Shown: positions 1 through 8,695, counted from the stretch's first letter. The stretch: DNA of 64,000 bases from Spirosoma luteum DSM 19990 (GCF_000374065.1 NZ_KB893268.1:119073-183072), one strand, 5' to 3'. Numbers and translations are program-made. The notes: generated by a model from the letters alone, not told the origin.

Positions 1-29
1 AAGCTGGCAAGAACTAAAGTTGAGCATGT

Positions 30-160
30 TTACTCGTCCAACAACATTTCGACTTCAATTTGCAGGATTGGAAGGTGTCTAATGACAATCCCCCAAATTA
101 CATCGTCAGATACAGAGTCGTAACCATGAATGAAGTTTAATGATGGCTGGTAGGTAAGCT
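30..160 (-). pseudogene. HepT-like (DUF86) nuclease, C-terminal remnant
   Basis: Reading the minus strand to a TAA at 30-32 gives about 40 residues that match the C-terminal end of HepT/DUF86 toxins: a F-I-H-G-Y-D-S-V core, then a V-I-W-G-I-V stretch and a L-P-I-L helix ending in acidic residues. HepT proteins carry an R-x4-6-H RNase motif just before this point; the histidine of IHGYDS is present, but upstream the similarity fades and there is no start codon or N-terminal domain. No MNT-type nucleotidyltransferase partner is visible, although it could lie left of the window edge. I read it as a decayed toxin-antitoxin fragment. Confidence 0.55.
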
Positions 161-166
161 TCAAGT

Positions 167-469
167 CTATCCAACTGTTCCCGTCAGAATGGTTACGCCC
201 CCGGTGGCAAAATTAGCAATGTCGTCTACTGTGACTTGTCCTTCTGGTGAACCCATAGTTGTCTGGAGGGCTTCTGCATCAGCAAACCACAATTCGGCCA
301 TTCGATAGTATGCAGCCTTTTCGCCGTCTGGGGAGTCGAGAAACTTGGTAAGTTCAGCTTTTTCAACACCTTTCATTTTTCCTACCAGCGGTACATGCGT
401 ATCGGCGTAATAATTCTCGAAAACTGTTGGGTCACTCGGATGTCCGTAAAGTACCGTTAACTTGATCAT
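167..469 (-). CDS. EthD family protein
   Basis: A 100-residue protein that fills a single EthD (dimeric alpha-beta barrel) domain. The N-terminus runs M-I-K-L-T-V-L-Y-G-H-P and is followed by F-E-N-Y-Y-x-x-T-H-V-P-L, the usual signature with the conserved histidine, and the C-terminus carries the short F-x-x-x-G-V-T strand. EthD proteins are small cytoplasmic proteins first linked to ethyl tert-butyl ether degradation, but most, including this one, have no known substrate. The gene stands alone: the upstream 270 bases hold no gene and the downstream side is a HepT-like remnant. The ATG at 467-469 is the only sensible start. Confidence 0.85.
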   Translation of the reverse strand: MIKLTVLYGHPSDPTVFENYYADTHVPLVGKMKGVEKAELTKFLDSPDGEKAAYYRMAELWFADAEALQTTMGSPEGQVTVDDIANFATGGVTILTGTVG

Positions 470-596
470 GCTGTTTGTTAGTTGGATTGGTTCGATTTTA
501 GTGAAAATTACTAATGTTCAGGACTTACCGAAGTACGAAAAATTGAATTTATTTAAGCTAATTAATCGCGCAGATTCAAACTTCATCTTGACAACT

Positions 597-638
597 GGAG
601 ATTTCTCCTGCCGCACCGGCGGACCGGTCGGAATGACA
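597..638. repeat. Putative dispersed GTCATTCC-type intergenic repeat
   Basis: In the 270-base gap between two divergent-to-nothing genes lies a GC-rich island in AT-rich DNA. Read on the minus strand it starts GTCATTCCGACC and ends GGAGAAATCTCC, the layout of a dispersed intergenic repeat I associate with many Bacteroidota genomes. Only one copy is seen in this window, so the call rests on memory of the pattern. The rest of 470-738 shows no gene; a 67-codon open frame across it has no recognisable protein character. Confidence 0.35.
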
Positions 639-738
639 AAAAGAGTGCAACCTAAATTTGCGTGATTACTTATTCGAGCCATACTTTCTGTATTGTCACT
701 ACCCTTCTAAATTGATAAAACCAATTCAACCTCCGCTT

Positions 739-1488
739 TTACCGAAGTTCCTTCGAAGCTTCCGCCACTTTATCCGTATTGATAATATCGACTCCTGCCT
801 TTTTTAGTTGTTTCCAGGCATTGGGTGTGTCGGGGATGGCCCAGAAACGGAAGGGTTTGCTGTCGCTGTGGGCGCGTTTTATCACCCGTTTTAGTTTGTC
901 CTTATCGTCTTTCGGGATGTCGTCGTTGCCGTCCCATTGGGAGTAGGACCTGAAGTTGTCGCTAATGAGGGCTATTTTCCGCAGTGTTTCCTCATCGTAC
1001 ACTTCGCTGGGGCGGCCATCGAACTGGAGCAATGGATAATCGAGAAAAGCTGTAATTTTCGGACGCTCACCGCTAATAATTACCTGTACGGCCTGCGCAT
1101 TGGCACCCCGGTTAAAATAAGTCAGGTGTTTGGATAATGTGGCCAGCAAGATGGGCAAAACCTCGGCCGAATTAGCCTTGATATCGATTACCAGACTAAA
1201 GGTATAGTCCCGGTCGGGGCTGGGTTTGTTATTGTTCTGCTCGAACAGGGCCACAATGGGGTTGATGTATAAAGAATCGAGCGTGGGGGCATTGTCTTTG
1301 GGTTTGTTGTGGGACACAACCAGTTTCCCATTCTGGAGCCACACGTCGGCTTCGATGTAATCGGCCCGTTGTTCGTAGGCATTCACAAAGGGCCGGGGTT
1401 TTTCGTAGTCATTGTGAGCATGAATTTTCTGGGCCAGCGTGATTGTAGTCGTCAACCACAGTAAGGCGGGTAGGAGATAGGGGCGCAT
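739..1488 (-). CDS. Secreted PI-PLC/GDPD-like phosphodiesterase (AIM6-like)
   Basis: A 249-residue secreted protein. The start is placed at the ATG at 1486-1488 because it opens directly onto a signal peptide (hydrophobic core LLPALLWLTT, cleavage after LAQ). The mature N-terminus has the H-A-H-N-D-Y motif, then I-E-A-D-V-W and V-S-H-N, which match the two histidines and acidic metal ligands of the PI-PLC-like / glycerophosphodiester phosphodiesterase TIM barrel; the C-terminus reads F-W-A-I-P-D and G-V-D-I-I-N-T-D, as in AIM6-like members. It probably cleaves a phosphodiester outside the inner membrane, but the substrate is unknown. It is divergent to arsM, with 116 bases between the two starts. 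Confidence 0.75.
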   Translation of the reverse strand: MRPYLLPALLWLTTTITLAQKIHAHNDYEKPRPFVNAYEQRADYIEADVWLQNGKLVVSHNKPKDNAPTLDSLYINPIVALFEQNNNKPSPDRDYTFSLVIDIKANSAEVLPILLATLSKHLTYFNRGANAQAVQVIISGERPKITAFLDYPLLQFDGRPSEVYDEETLRKIALISDNFRSYSQWDGNDDIPKDDKDKLKRVIKRAHSDSKPFRFWAIPDTPNAWKQLKKAGVDIINTDKVAEASKELR

Positions 1489-1604
1489 AACAAATGGCTT
1501 ATTTTTTGCCAAGGTACTGAGGCTCGTCCACGAAACCAAAACCAGCCGCTTACCTTGCCGTTTGCGGCTAAGTTGCTATTTTTGCCCTGTTTATTTTTCG
1601 CTTG

Positions 1605-2573
1605 ATGAGTTATCTGGAAACAACCGCAGACGTGTACCGGCAGGCCGCCGAAGACCCTCAGATTGGGTTATGCTGCACCACGAATCCGGTGTGGCAACTG
1701 CCGGGTCTGCGTATACCGAAGCGGATGCTGGAAATGAACTACGGCTGTGGCAGCACCGTGAACCCCCGCGATTTGGTGAATAACCCAACCGTTATGTACG
1801 TGGGCGTAGGTGGTGGGATGGAACTGTTGCAGTTTTCGTACTTCAGCCGTCGACCGGGCTCCGTTATCGGGGTCGATGTGGTGCCGGAGATGATTGACGC
1901 CTGCCAGCAGAACCTGGTTGAAGCCGAAGCGCAGAACGACTGGTTTCACCGCGATTTTATGGACCTGCGGCTGGGTAGTGCACTGGATTTGCCGGTAGAA
2001 GACAACAGCGTGGATGTGGCCGCGCAGAACTGCCTGTTCAACATTTTCAAAGCCGACGACCTGAAACGGGCACTGGAAGAAACGTACCGCGTATTAAAAC
2101 CACACGGCCGACTGGTAATGTCGGACCCCGTTTGCGAGCAACCCATGTCCGACGAACTGCGCAACGACGAACGCTTACGGGCATTGTGCCTGACGGGTTC
2201 TGTTCCCCTCCAGGCGTACCTGGATTTTGTGACGGGTGTTGGGTTTGGTACGGTCGAGATACGGGCCAAGCGGGCGTACCGGCTACTGTCGCCCCGGCAC
2301 TATGCGACCAATGAGTTGCTATACATTGAAAGCGTGGAAGTCTGCGCCATTAAAGACCCCATGCCCACTGATGGCCCCTGCGTGTTTACCGGCAAAACCG
2401 CCATCTATTACGGCGATGAGGACTACTTCGACGATGGAAAAGGCCACGTACTAATGCCAAACCAGCCCCTGTCCGTATGCGATAAAACCGCCGGTGCATT
2501 CACCCGGTTAAATCGCAACGATATTTTTATTTCGCCCTCGACCTACTTCTACGATGGTGGAGGGTGCTGCTAA
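1605..2573 (+). CDS. arsM: Arsenite S-adenosylmethionine methyltransferase, arsenosugar type
   Basis: A 322-residue class I methyltransferase closely resembling the ArsM of arsenosugar biosynthesis: it moves methyl groups from S-adenosylmethionine to trivalent arsenic. The SAM site is V-G-V-G-G-G-M-E-L-L (about 65-75) with the acidic I-G-V-D-V-V after it. Candidate arsenic-binding thiols are the C-C pair at 23-24, C48 in the N-Y-G-C-G-S turn, and the terminal G-G-G-C-C, all typical of this subfamily. A TTG one codon upstream is open, but the ATG at 1605 is preferred. The radical-SAM partner ArsS that usually accompanies it is not in the window; fabG follows after a terminator, so the gene appears monocistronic. 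Function is confident at the family level. Confidence 0.85.
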   Translation: MSYLETTADVYRQAAEDPQIGLCCTTNPVWQLPGLRIPKRMLEMNYGCGSTVNPRDLVNNPTVMYVGVGGGMELLQFSYFSRRPGSVIGVDVVPEMIDACQQNLVEAEAQNDWFHRDFMDLRLGSALDLPVEDNSVDVAAQNCLFNIFKADDLKRALEETYRVLKPHGRLVMSDPVCEQPMSDELRNDERLRALCLTGSVPLQAYLDFVTGVGFGTVEIRAKRAYRLLSPRHYATNELLYIESVEVCAIKDPMPTDGPCVFTGKTAIYYGDEDYFDDGKGHVLMPNQPLSVCDKTAGAFTRLNRNDIFISPSTYFYDGGGCC

Positions 2574-2623
2574 ACGTACCGGTTTATACAGTAGGAAGGG
2601 CGCAAATTAGCATTTTGTTGAGG

Positions 2624-2652
2624 GGCCTGGTCGAACCCAGGCCTTATTTTTG
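2624..2652 (+). terminator. Rho-independent terminator after arsM
   Basis: A perfect 7-bp stem (2624-2630 with 2637-2643, GGCCTGG/CCAGGCC) with a 6-base loop is followed directly by a T-rich run. It lies 50 bases after the arsM stop and before the fabG start. Confidence 0.75.
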
Positions 2653-2697
2653 TTTATTAAAGCCTGTCATACGTTAAAACGGGCATCTACTTTAAAA

Positions 2698-3444
2698 ATG
2701 GATTTACTGAAAGGAAAAGTCGCCCTCATTACCGGTGCATCACGGGGTATCGGTCGGGCTATGGCGCAGAAGTTCGCCCAGGAAGGAGCCTCCGTCGCAT
2801 TTACCTACTTGTCGAGTGTTGAAAAAGCACAGGCGCTGGAAGCAGAACTCAGTGCGTTTGGCGGCCAGGTAAAAGGATACCGCTCCGATGCATCGGACCA
2901 CAAAGCCGCCGAAGACCTCATCACTCAGGTACTGGCCGACTTTGGCAAGCTCGATGTACTGGTCAATAATGCCGGTATTACCAAGGATGGTTTGCTGATG
3001 CGGATGTCGGAAGAACAATGGGATACCGTTATCAACGTTAACCTTAAGTCGGTCTTCAACCTCACCAAGGCGGCTATCAAGTCGATGATGAAAGCCAAAT
3101 CGGGTTCTATCATCAATCTGACATCCGTAGTGGGGATTCGGGGTAATGCGGGGCAGGCCAATTACGCAGCTTCCAAAGCGGGCATCATTGGGTTTACCAA
3201 ATCGGTCGCGCTGGAACTGGGTTCGCGTAATGTGCGGTCCAACGCCATTGCACCGGGCTTTATCGAAACCGAAATGACCGGTGAAATCAATGAGAAAGCC
3301 CTCGAAGACTGGAAGCAGCAAATCCCGATGAAACGGGGGGGGCAACCCGAAGAGGTAGCTGACTGTGCCGTTTTTCTGGCTTCCGACCTCTCCCGCTACA
3401 TCACCGGCCAGGTGCTGCAAGTGGATGGGGGAATGTTGACTTAA
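2698..3444 (+). CDS. fabG: 3-oxoacyl-[acyl-carrier-protein] reductase
   Basis: A 248-residue classical short-chain dehydrogenase. It has the T-G-A-S-R-G-I-G cofactor loop near residue 12, N-N-A-G near 90, catalytic serine in N-L-T-S-V-V-G, and Y-A-A-S-K. Length and the C-terminal R-Y-I-T-G-Q-V-L-Q-V-D-G-G-M fit FabG, which reduces 3-oxoacyl-ACP with NADPH in fatty-acid elongation in the cytosol. The start is the ATG at 2698, since the 16 extra upstream codons that stay open add no domain. It is not next to other fab genes, so a related SDR role cannot be excluded. Confidence 0.85.
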   Translation: MDLLKGKVALITGASRGIGRAMAQKFAQEGASVAFTYLSSVEKAQALEAELSAFGGQVKGYRSDASDHKAAEDLITQVLADFGKLDVLVNNAGITKDGLLMRMSEEQWDTVINVNLKSVFNLTKAAIKSMMKAKSGSIINLTSVVGIRGNAGQANYAASKAGIIGFTKSVALELGSRNVRSNAIAPGFIETEMTGEINEKALEDWKQQIPMKRGGQPEEVADCAVFLASDLSRYITGQVLQVDGGMLT

Positions 3445-3447
3445 CTG

Positions 3448-3525
3448 ATAAATGATGACTGGTATCATTGTTATCGTTTACCATTAGGTTAACATCCGGG
3501 TCATAATTTATCATTCATCATTTAT
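3448..3525. repeat. Imperfect inverted repeat between fabG and the VWA gene
   Basis: An 11-bp arm at 3448-3458 (ATAAATGATGA) is repeated inverted at 3515-3525, with a 56-base AT-rich spacer holding further partly complementary pieces. It fills nearly the whole 91-base gap. It may form a weak terminator or be a decayed dispersed repeat. Confidence 0.35.
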
Positions 3526-3535
3526 AATTGATTAC

Positions 3536-5689
3536 GTGCGCTCTGACGTTATTTTTCAATCCTCACCCTGGTGGATTTTAGTGTGTTTGCTCGTTGGGGC
3601 GGCTTACGCCTGGGCTATGTATCAGCCACTGCCCCGCCTGACCGGGCCTGGCCTGGCCGGTGGTGGTGCAACCGTGGGTGGCTTCGATAAACGAACGACC
3701 TACGGATTGGCGGCTCTGCGTTTTGTGGTGGTCAGTTTCCTGTGCTTTCTATTGCTGGACCCGCTCATCCGTAGCCTGCGAACCTTCACCGAAAAACCCA
3801 AAGTGGTACTGGCTGTCGACAACTCGGAATCGGTAGCGGCAGCGGGTCGGCCCGCGCTGAGTCGGTCCCTGGCCAGTTTGCAGACCCTGCGCCAGCAACT
3901 AACCGATAAAGGACTGGATGTAGCCGTGCGCACCTTTGGCGACAGCACGACTGCGTCGGACCTCACCCAGATTCCCTTTACCCAGCGTACAACGGATTTG
4001 TCGGGTATGCTGTCGGGTATCCGGTCAGATTACGAAGGGCAGAACCTGACCGACGTGGTGCTGGTGTCGGATGGTATCTTCAATCAGGGACTGTCACCCA
4101 CGTTTGGGCAGTACCCCTTTTCGGTGCAAACCATTGGGCTGGGTGATACAATTCCGAAGAGAGATATTCAACTCAAAGGCGTTATTGCCAACCGGATTGC
4201 GTATCTGGGTAATCAGTTTCCGGTGCAGGCCGAAATCGTGAGCAACGGATTTCAGGGGCGTAGTGGTACGGTGGTGTTGCGCCAGAACGGGAAAGAATTA
4301 GGGCGACAGTCGGCTAATTTCTCAAAAGATGAAGGATTCAGTCAAGTGACTTTCCAGATTACGGCTACGCAGAAAGGCGTTCAGCATTACGTGGTCGAAG
4401 TGCTGCCCCAACCCGGCGAATTCAGTACCCGAAACAACCGGCAGGATGTGTACCTGGACGTAATTGACGGGAAAGAAAAAGTGTTGCTGCTGGCCCTGGC
4501 GCCCCACCCGGATATAAAAGCCCTGCGGAGTATCCTGGAAAAGAACCAGAACTACGAACTGGACATCCGTATTCTAACGGGCACTCCCGCCGAAGCGACC
4601 GCATCGGCGGACCGCGCACCCGCTGATAAGCAGTACGATCTACTGATCCTGCATCAGATTCCCGACAATGGGGGAACGGGCAACGCGCTGCTGCAAAAAT
4701 ACCTGGCTAAAAACACGCCCATTTTGTTTATCCTGGGTAATCAATCGGCCATCGGCTCCTTCAATACCTCCAATCCGGTGATGCAGCTGGCAGCTCAAAT
4801 GAACCAGAGTGATAAGGTGACGGGCGCGTTGAATTCTGACTTCAAACAGCTCAACTTCGACCCGGCCCGACTCGATATTCTGAGTAAGTTTCCCCCTTTG
4901 CTGGTTCCCTACGGCGATTTTCGGTTACAGCCTGGTTCCGAAGTGGTACTATGGCAGCAGGTAGGCAGCATACGCACCAAAAAGCCTCTTCTGGCTATCA
5001 ACGTGACCAGCCCCCGGAAAACAGCCGTACTGGCCGGAGAAGGCATATGGGGCTGGCGACTCGAAGAGTTTGCCCTGACGGATAAACAGGAGGTGGTAGA
5101 TGACCTAATCCAGAAGGTTATTCAACTGATTTCCGTAAAAGAAGACCGGCGTAAACTCCGGGTGTATCCCATTCGGAACGAGTTTGTGGCGGGTGAAAAA
5201 GTTATTTTTGAAACCGAACTCTACAACGACATCTACGAACGCCTGTACGACAAGCCTGTTCAACTCGCCATCAGCGACGAAAAAGGGATAACCCGGTCGT
5301 TCAATTATACGCCTACTGCTGACAATAGCCGGTTTGAGATCAGCCGCCTGCCCGAAGGGGCGTACCGGTTCCGGGCCAGCGTGACAATCAATAACAAAGC
5401 CGAGCAATCGTCGGGGCAGTTTGTGGTGCGCGACCTGCAACTGGAAGCAATCAACACGACTGCCGACCATGGGTTGCTTCGGCAGCTGGCGCAGCAAACG
5501 GGCGGGCAGTTTTACAATGCCAGCCAAACGGATGAACTTGTCAGGACCATAACCACCAAGCCGCACCCGGCCCGCCTGACCAGCACCGAAGAAATGAATG
5601 AACTCATCAACTGGCGATGGCTGTTTTTTGTCGTGCTGTTGCTGGTTTCCGTTGAGTGGGGATTACGGAAGTTCTATGGCGGATATTGA
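3536..5689 (+). CDS. Membrane-anchored VWA domain protein
   Basis: A 717-residue protein starting at GTG 3536. Two membrane segments lie near residues 11-29 and 58-78, and a third near 694-711, just before a short basic tail. Between them is a von Willebrand A-like domain starting V-V-L-A-V-D-N-S-E-S (about 90-100), a D-x-S-x-S metal site variant, with V-V-L-V-S-D-G-I-F-N-Q-G about 85 residues later. The rest resembles the beta-sandwich and glutamine-amidotransferase-like regions of large VWA membrane proteins of Bacteroidota. Such proteins are often linked to Bat-type stress systems or AAA chaperones, but none is adjacent here. Function is unknown; topology suggests most of it faces the periplasm. 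Confidence 0.75.
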   Translation: MRSDVIFQSSPWWILVCLLVGAAYAWAMYQPLPRLTGPGLAGGGATVGGFDKRTTYGLAALRFVVVSFLCFLLLDPLIRSLRTFTEKPKVVLAVDNSESVAAAGRPALSRSLASLQTLRQQLTDKGLDVAVRTFGDSTTASDLTQIPFTQRTTDLSGMLSGIRSDYEGQNLTDVVLVSDGIFNQGLSPTFGQYPFSVQTIGLGDTIPKRDIQLKGVIANRIAYLGNQFPVQAEIVSNGFQGRSGTVVLRQNGKELGRQSANFSKDEGFSQVTFQITATQKGVQHYVVEVLPQPGEFSTRNNRQDVYLDVIDGKEKVLLLALAPHPDIKALRSILEKNQNYELDIRILTGTPAEATASADRAPADKQYDLLILHQIPDNGGTGNALLQKYLAKNTPILFILGNQSAIGSFNTSNPVMQLAAQMNQSDKVTGALNSDFKQLNFDPARLDILSKFPPLLVPYGDFRLQPGSEVVLWQQVGSIRTKKPLLAINVTSPRKTAVLAGEGIWGWRLEEFALTDKQEVVDDLIQKVIQLISVKEDRRKLRVYPIRNEFVAGEKVIFETELYNDIYERLYDKPVQLAISDEKGITRSFNYTPTADNSRFEISRLPEGAYRFRASVTINNKAEQSSGQFVVRDLQLEAINTTADHGLLRQLAQQTGGQFYNASQTDELVRTITTKPHPARLTSTEEMNELINWRWLFFVVLLLVSVEWGLRKFYGGY

Positions 5690-5917
5690 TGGGGCATAAC
5701 CCACGAATAGATGCGAAGAATTAAAGTTACTTTTTTTGGAGATTATTTATTTTACAGGTAATACCTCTTGAAAGAGTAACTTTTTAATAACTAAATGTTA
5801 CTGAAAAAGAGAAATAAACTATATGTTTTGCTACTATATTTTCTTTTAAACGAACTATTGAGTGATTTTTAACCAGCAAAACCATTAAACGGTAACCTGA
5901 AACTAAAAATTTACCCT

Positions 5918-5925
5918 TACATTTG
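5918..5925 (+). promoter_or_regulatory. Candidate Bacteroidota -7 box (TAnnTTTG) for the small RNA
   Basis: TACATTTG matches the TAnnTTTG consensus of the main sigma factor in this phylum. No convincing -33 TTTG is present at the right spacing. It lies directly before a compact two-hairpin segment that ends in a terminator. Confidence 0.4.
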
Positions 5926-5931
5926 ACAGAA

Positions 5932-6012
5932 TCAAAGGGTAGACCCCAAAATCTACCTTTATGGTGTGGATAGAAACAGGAAAGCAGGCCGATTATGTCA
6001 GCCTGCTTTTTT
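5932..6012 (+). ncRNA. Candidate small RNA with two hairpins
   Basis: In a 473-base gene-free gap, an ~80-base segment starts about 7 bases after a -7 box. It holds a hairpin with arms 5934-5943 and 5952-5960 (one bulged G), a short single-stranded linker, and a perfect 9-bp stem (5981-5989 with 6001-6009) followed by a run of T, which is a proper intrinsic terminator in the plus direction. No ORF with protein character sits before that terminator, so the terminator must end either a small RNA or a very distant read-through from the VWA gene 290 bases upstream. The upstream part of the gap (5690-5917) is AT-rich and otherwise empty. Confidence 0.45.
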
Positions 6013-6162
6013 CATTTTTAGTCAGCCACGCCCCTTTTTAACCCGCGTTTGCCTGTAACGCGGTTACTTACTCAATCGAAGATGAACGTGAATATGAGTA
6101 AGTAAATTGCTGCCAGTCAACTCATTGCACATCTGCCTGTCAAACTCAGCTTATTGATTGAC

Positions 6163-6870
6163 TTACTTCCGCCTGGGGGTACTGCTCAAAATGGCCGTCT
6201 GGCCCGATTGATAATAGTCGCATTGCGGACGTAGCACACATTCACTGCATTTGGGATAATACCAGCTACAGACGCGCTGACCATGCCAGAAGAAGTGTTT
6301 GTGAAAATTGAACAGCTGCGTGGCATCCGCTGGTAGGTAAGAAAGCAGCAGGGCGTGGGCCTTTTCGGCACTGACTCTTGGCCCAATCAACCCCAGCCGT
6401 TGCGTAACCCGATGAACGTGGGTGTCGACGGGAAGAACGGGCTTTTGAAAGTTAAACAGCAGCAGAAGTGTAGCCGTTTTCTGACCGATACCCGGCAAAG
6501 CTGTCAGCCATTTCATGGCCTCTTCCGTTTCCATATCGGCCAGGAAATCGACCGACGCTGCACCCCTTTCCTGGAAGAGATACGCCAGCAAATTTTTGAT
6601 GTAAGGGGCTTTTACCTCCGGGTAGGTAGCCGTTTGGATGGCTTCGATTAACGCAGGCAATGGCGCATCGCGCACCTCTTCCCAGGTTGGAAATCGTTCG
6701 CGCATGGTATGGTAAGCCGTCTCTTCGTTCGCGAAGTTGGTCCGGTGGGATAAAATGGTACCAACTAGTTCGTGCATCGGGTCTGCCCGGCCGTAAATGG
6801 CCTGAACGCCGTAAAAAGCATTCAGTTGCTCATGGCATTCAAGGGTTTTAGTGGCAGCAAAGGAGTCCAA
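6163..6870 (-). CDS. Endonuclease III-like DNA glycosylase (HhH-GPD, 4Fe-4S)
   Basis: A 235-residue HhH-GPD glycosylase. The helix-hairpin-helix reads L-P-G-I-G-Q-K-T-A with the catalytic lysine at 131, the catalytic aspartate is D149 in P-V-D-T-H-V-H-R, and an iron-sulfur loop is formed by C201, C208, C211 and C217 with the canonical C-x6-C-x2-C-x5-C spacing. It should excise oxidised pyrimidines or a similar lesion and nick the abasic site. The only start compatible with full length is TTG at 6870; an in-frame stop lies about 45 bases upstream and no ATG occurs before residue 32, so the start is uncertain. It is one of two divergent paralogues in the window (see 57879-58541). The downstream strand ends opposite the candidate small RNA. 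Confidence 0.85.
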   Translation of the reverse strand: MDSFAATKTLECHEQLNAFYGVQAIYGRADPMHELVGTILSHRTNFANEETAYHTMRERFPTWEEVRDAPLPALIEAIQTATYPEVKAPYIKNLLAYLFQERGAASVDFLADMETEEAMKWLTALPGIGQKTATLLLLFNFQKPVLPVDTHVHRVTQRLGLIGPRVSAEKAHALLLSYLPADATQLFNFHKHFFWHGQRVCSWYYPKCSECVLRPQCDYYQSGQTAILSSTPRRK

Positions 6871-7078
6871 ACGGGTACGAAAAGAGATAAAGTGAAAACC
6901 TCCGGTACTGGGTTATTCTCAAGAACAGCCGTTGAAAAGGAATGTTTATACCGGTGGTATCGCTTTTCGCCATTGACCAGCCCGAAACTGCGTTGATTCG
7001 CTTACGTATGGCTGAATGAAAACCTGCCGTTGTTTGTCCAACTTATTGGCCGGCGTACAGCGTTGCTATTCAACACGG
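6871..7078. other. Gene-free spacer
   Basis: No ORF with protein character, clear hairpin or promoter seen. It separates the GH30 stop from the endonuclease start on the same strand. Confidence 0.5.
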
Positions 7079-8695
7079 CTATAAAGTAGTTAGTATGGTA
7101 GTTACGGATTGGGCCGCCAGTGTCAGGTTTTTAGCCGATACCGTTCGTTTGCGCAGATTGGCCGTAGCGGACGTTTCGTACACCGCCAACTGCCTAACCG
7201 ACGGGGGTAGACCAGCGAGTTGCAGAGGACGTTCCTGGCCGGGATTGACCACGACCAGAACTAGCTGTTTCCCATCCTGACTTCGGTAGGCCGATAGCTG
7301 TGGGGCATCAGTTGGTGTAGTTGGGCTGGTTTCAAGGGCTATCCGCACCATGCCGGGCCGAACAAACCGGGCGTAGTTGCCCAGTGCCCACAGCGATTTG
7401 GAGGCCATAATATCACCATTTTGCGCGTTTGTCGGGTTTTCGCCCATCTTGCCGTTATTCTCAACGTAAATCAATCCATCCTTGTAGTTGCTCGGACTAA
7501 GCGCCAGCCACCATTGCCAGGAGGTAGCATTCGCCAGCGTTATATCCGCCTGGATGACGCGGGCTACATACAGCGCGGTTGTCATGCCCAGGTCCCGGCC
7601 GCTGCCGTTTATTTCCCCATCGTTGTCTCCTAACACGCAGTATTCCGATTGCCAGAAAGGCACTTTCGCTTTCTGGAGTGCCGAGGCCAGGTCACGCCTG
7701 ACGCTTTCCAGTTTGCTGACCGGTGAGGTGGTAAAATAGCTATGTCCACTTGCCACCGGCTCAACGGCGGGCAGGTTGCCTATAAATGCCGGACTGTGGG
7801 ATGCGAAGAGGGCATTGATAACATCGTCCTGATTGGTCTGACTGCGATTTGTGCCGCTTTGGGAGAGGTAATTTAACTGGGCGGCTTCGCCAATAGTCAG
7901 GCGGGTTGGTACGTTCCGGGTGGTCAGTTCCTGACTCAGAGCGCGGGTCAGTTCGGCCATGTCCGCGTTAGTGGCGGGGGTGCCCTCCTGTGTCGCCATC
8001 GTTTGCCCCTTTTTGATACCCCAATCCCACTGCGGTTCGTTGAAAGGGCTCAGATACTGCATGGGCCAGCCTTCCCGGTTGAAGTAATCAGCTACATCGG
8101 TCAGGAAACGGGCGTATTCCGTTAACTTCTGCCGATTGAAGTTATAATCGCCCAACTTACCGGATGCGTACGCTTTGCCGTTTGCCGTGAACTGGACGGG
8201 GGGAGAGTTGGTAAAGCCGAGCAGGTAAGGCACCCTGCGCCGGTGGGCGGCCTCCACAAACCACTGCTGACCCGCCTGTTTGCTCCAGTCGTACGTGCCA
8301 TTGGGCCGCTGGAAACATTCGGAGCGTCGCCACGGGCTTTTGATACCACTCGAATCGCCCTGCTCGGTACTGCCCGCGCCGATGTTGAACCGCCACAGCG
8401 ATAGCCCGATACCTTTTGGATTGCCTGCTGCGTCGGTATCGAGACTGAAAAGCCAGTCGGCAATCTGTTCGCGTTTGGCCAATGGGTAGTTTAGACCAAT
8501 AAACTGTGCCGACCAGCAATCCGATGCTCCAAAGCTGTGCATGGTCTGGTAGGTCTGGCTGGGTAGCACCCGTACCACAAGGGGCGATGGGGCCGCGGGC
8601 CGTTTTTTGGCGTTGCGGGCATCAGGGGGGGTAAATAAACTGCACCCGGTTATCACGGTCAGGGCGGCCAGGCTACTCAGGAGGAAAGTTTTCAT
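7079..8695 (-). CDS. GH30 family glycoside hydrolase, lipoprotein
   Basis: A 538-residue lipoprotein (lipobox ending at C18). It matches GH30 enzymes of the endo-beta-1,6-galactanase-like type: F-G-A-S-D-C-W near residue 55, the acid/base glutamate E220 in S-P-F-N-E-P, and the nucleophile E351 in F-W-Q-S-E-Y, followed by a C-terminal beta domain. It should hydrolyse a beta-linked polysaccharide at the cell surface or in the periplasm. Its start overlaps the sulfatase stop by 4 bases (8692-8695, ATGA), so the two are translationally coupled, which points to a sulfated glycan as the combined substrate. The exact linkage cannot be read from the sequence. Confidence 0.85.
   Translation of the reverse strand: MKTFLLSSLAALTVITGCSLFTPPDARNAKKRPAAPSPLVVRVLPSQTYQTMHSFGASDCWSAQFIGLNYPLAKREQIADWLFSLDTDAAGNPKGIGLSLWRFNIGAGSTEQGDSSGIKSPWRRSECFQRPNGTYDWSKQAGQQWFVEAAHRRRVPYLLGFTNSPPVQFTANGKAYASGKLGDYNFNRQKLTEYARFLTDVADYFNREGWPMQYLSPFNEPQWDWGIKKGQTMATQEGTPATNADMAELTRALSQELTTRNVPTRLTIGEAAQLNYLSQSGTNRSQTNQDDVINALFASHSPAFIGNLPAVEPVASGHSYFTTSPVSKLESVRRDLASALQKAKVPFWQSEYCVLGDNDGEINGSGRDLGMTTALYVARVIQADITLANATSWQWWLALSPSNYKDGLIYVENNGKMGENPTNAQNGDIMASKSLWALGNYARFVRPGMVRIALETSPTTPTDAPQLSAYRSQDGKQLVLVVVNPGQERPLQLAGLPPSVRQLAVYETSATANLRKRTVSAKNLTLAAQSVTTILTTL

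Noticed and set aside
462-665. 67-codon open frame in the gap beside the EthD gene
   Set aside because: No protein character or family; it crosses a likely dispersed repeat.
2740-3468. 242-codon minus-strand open frame across fabG
   Set aside because: Antisense shadow of a clearly coding gene; composition follows the complement of fabG codons.
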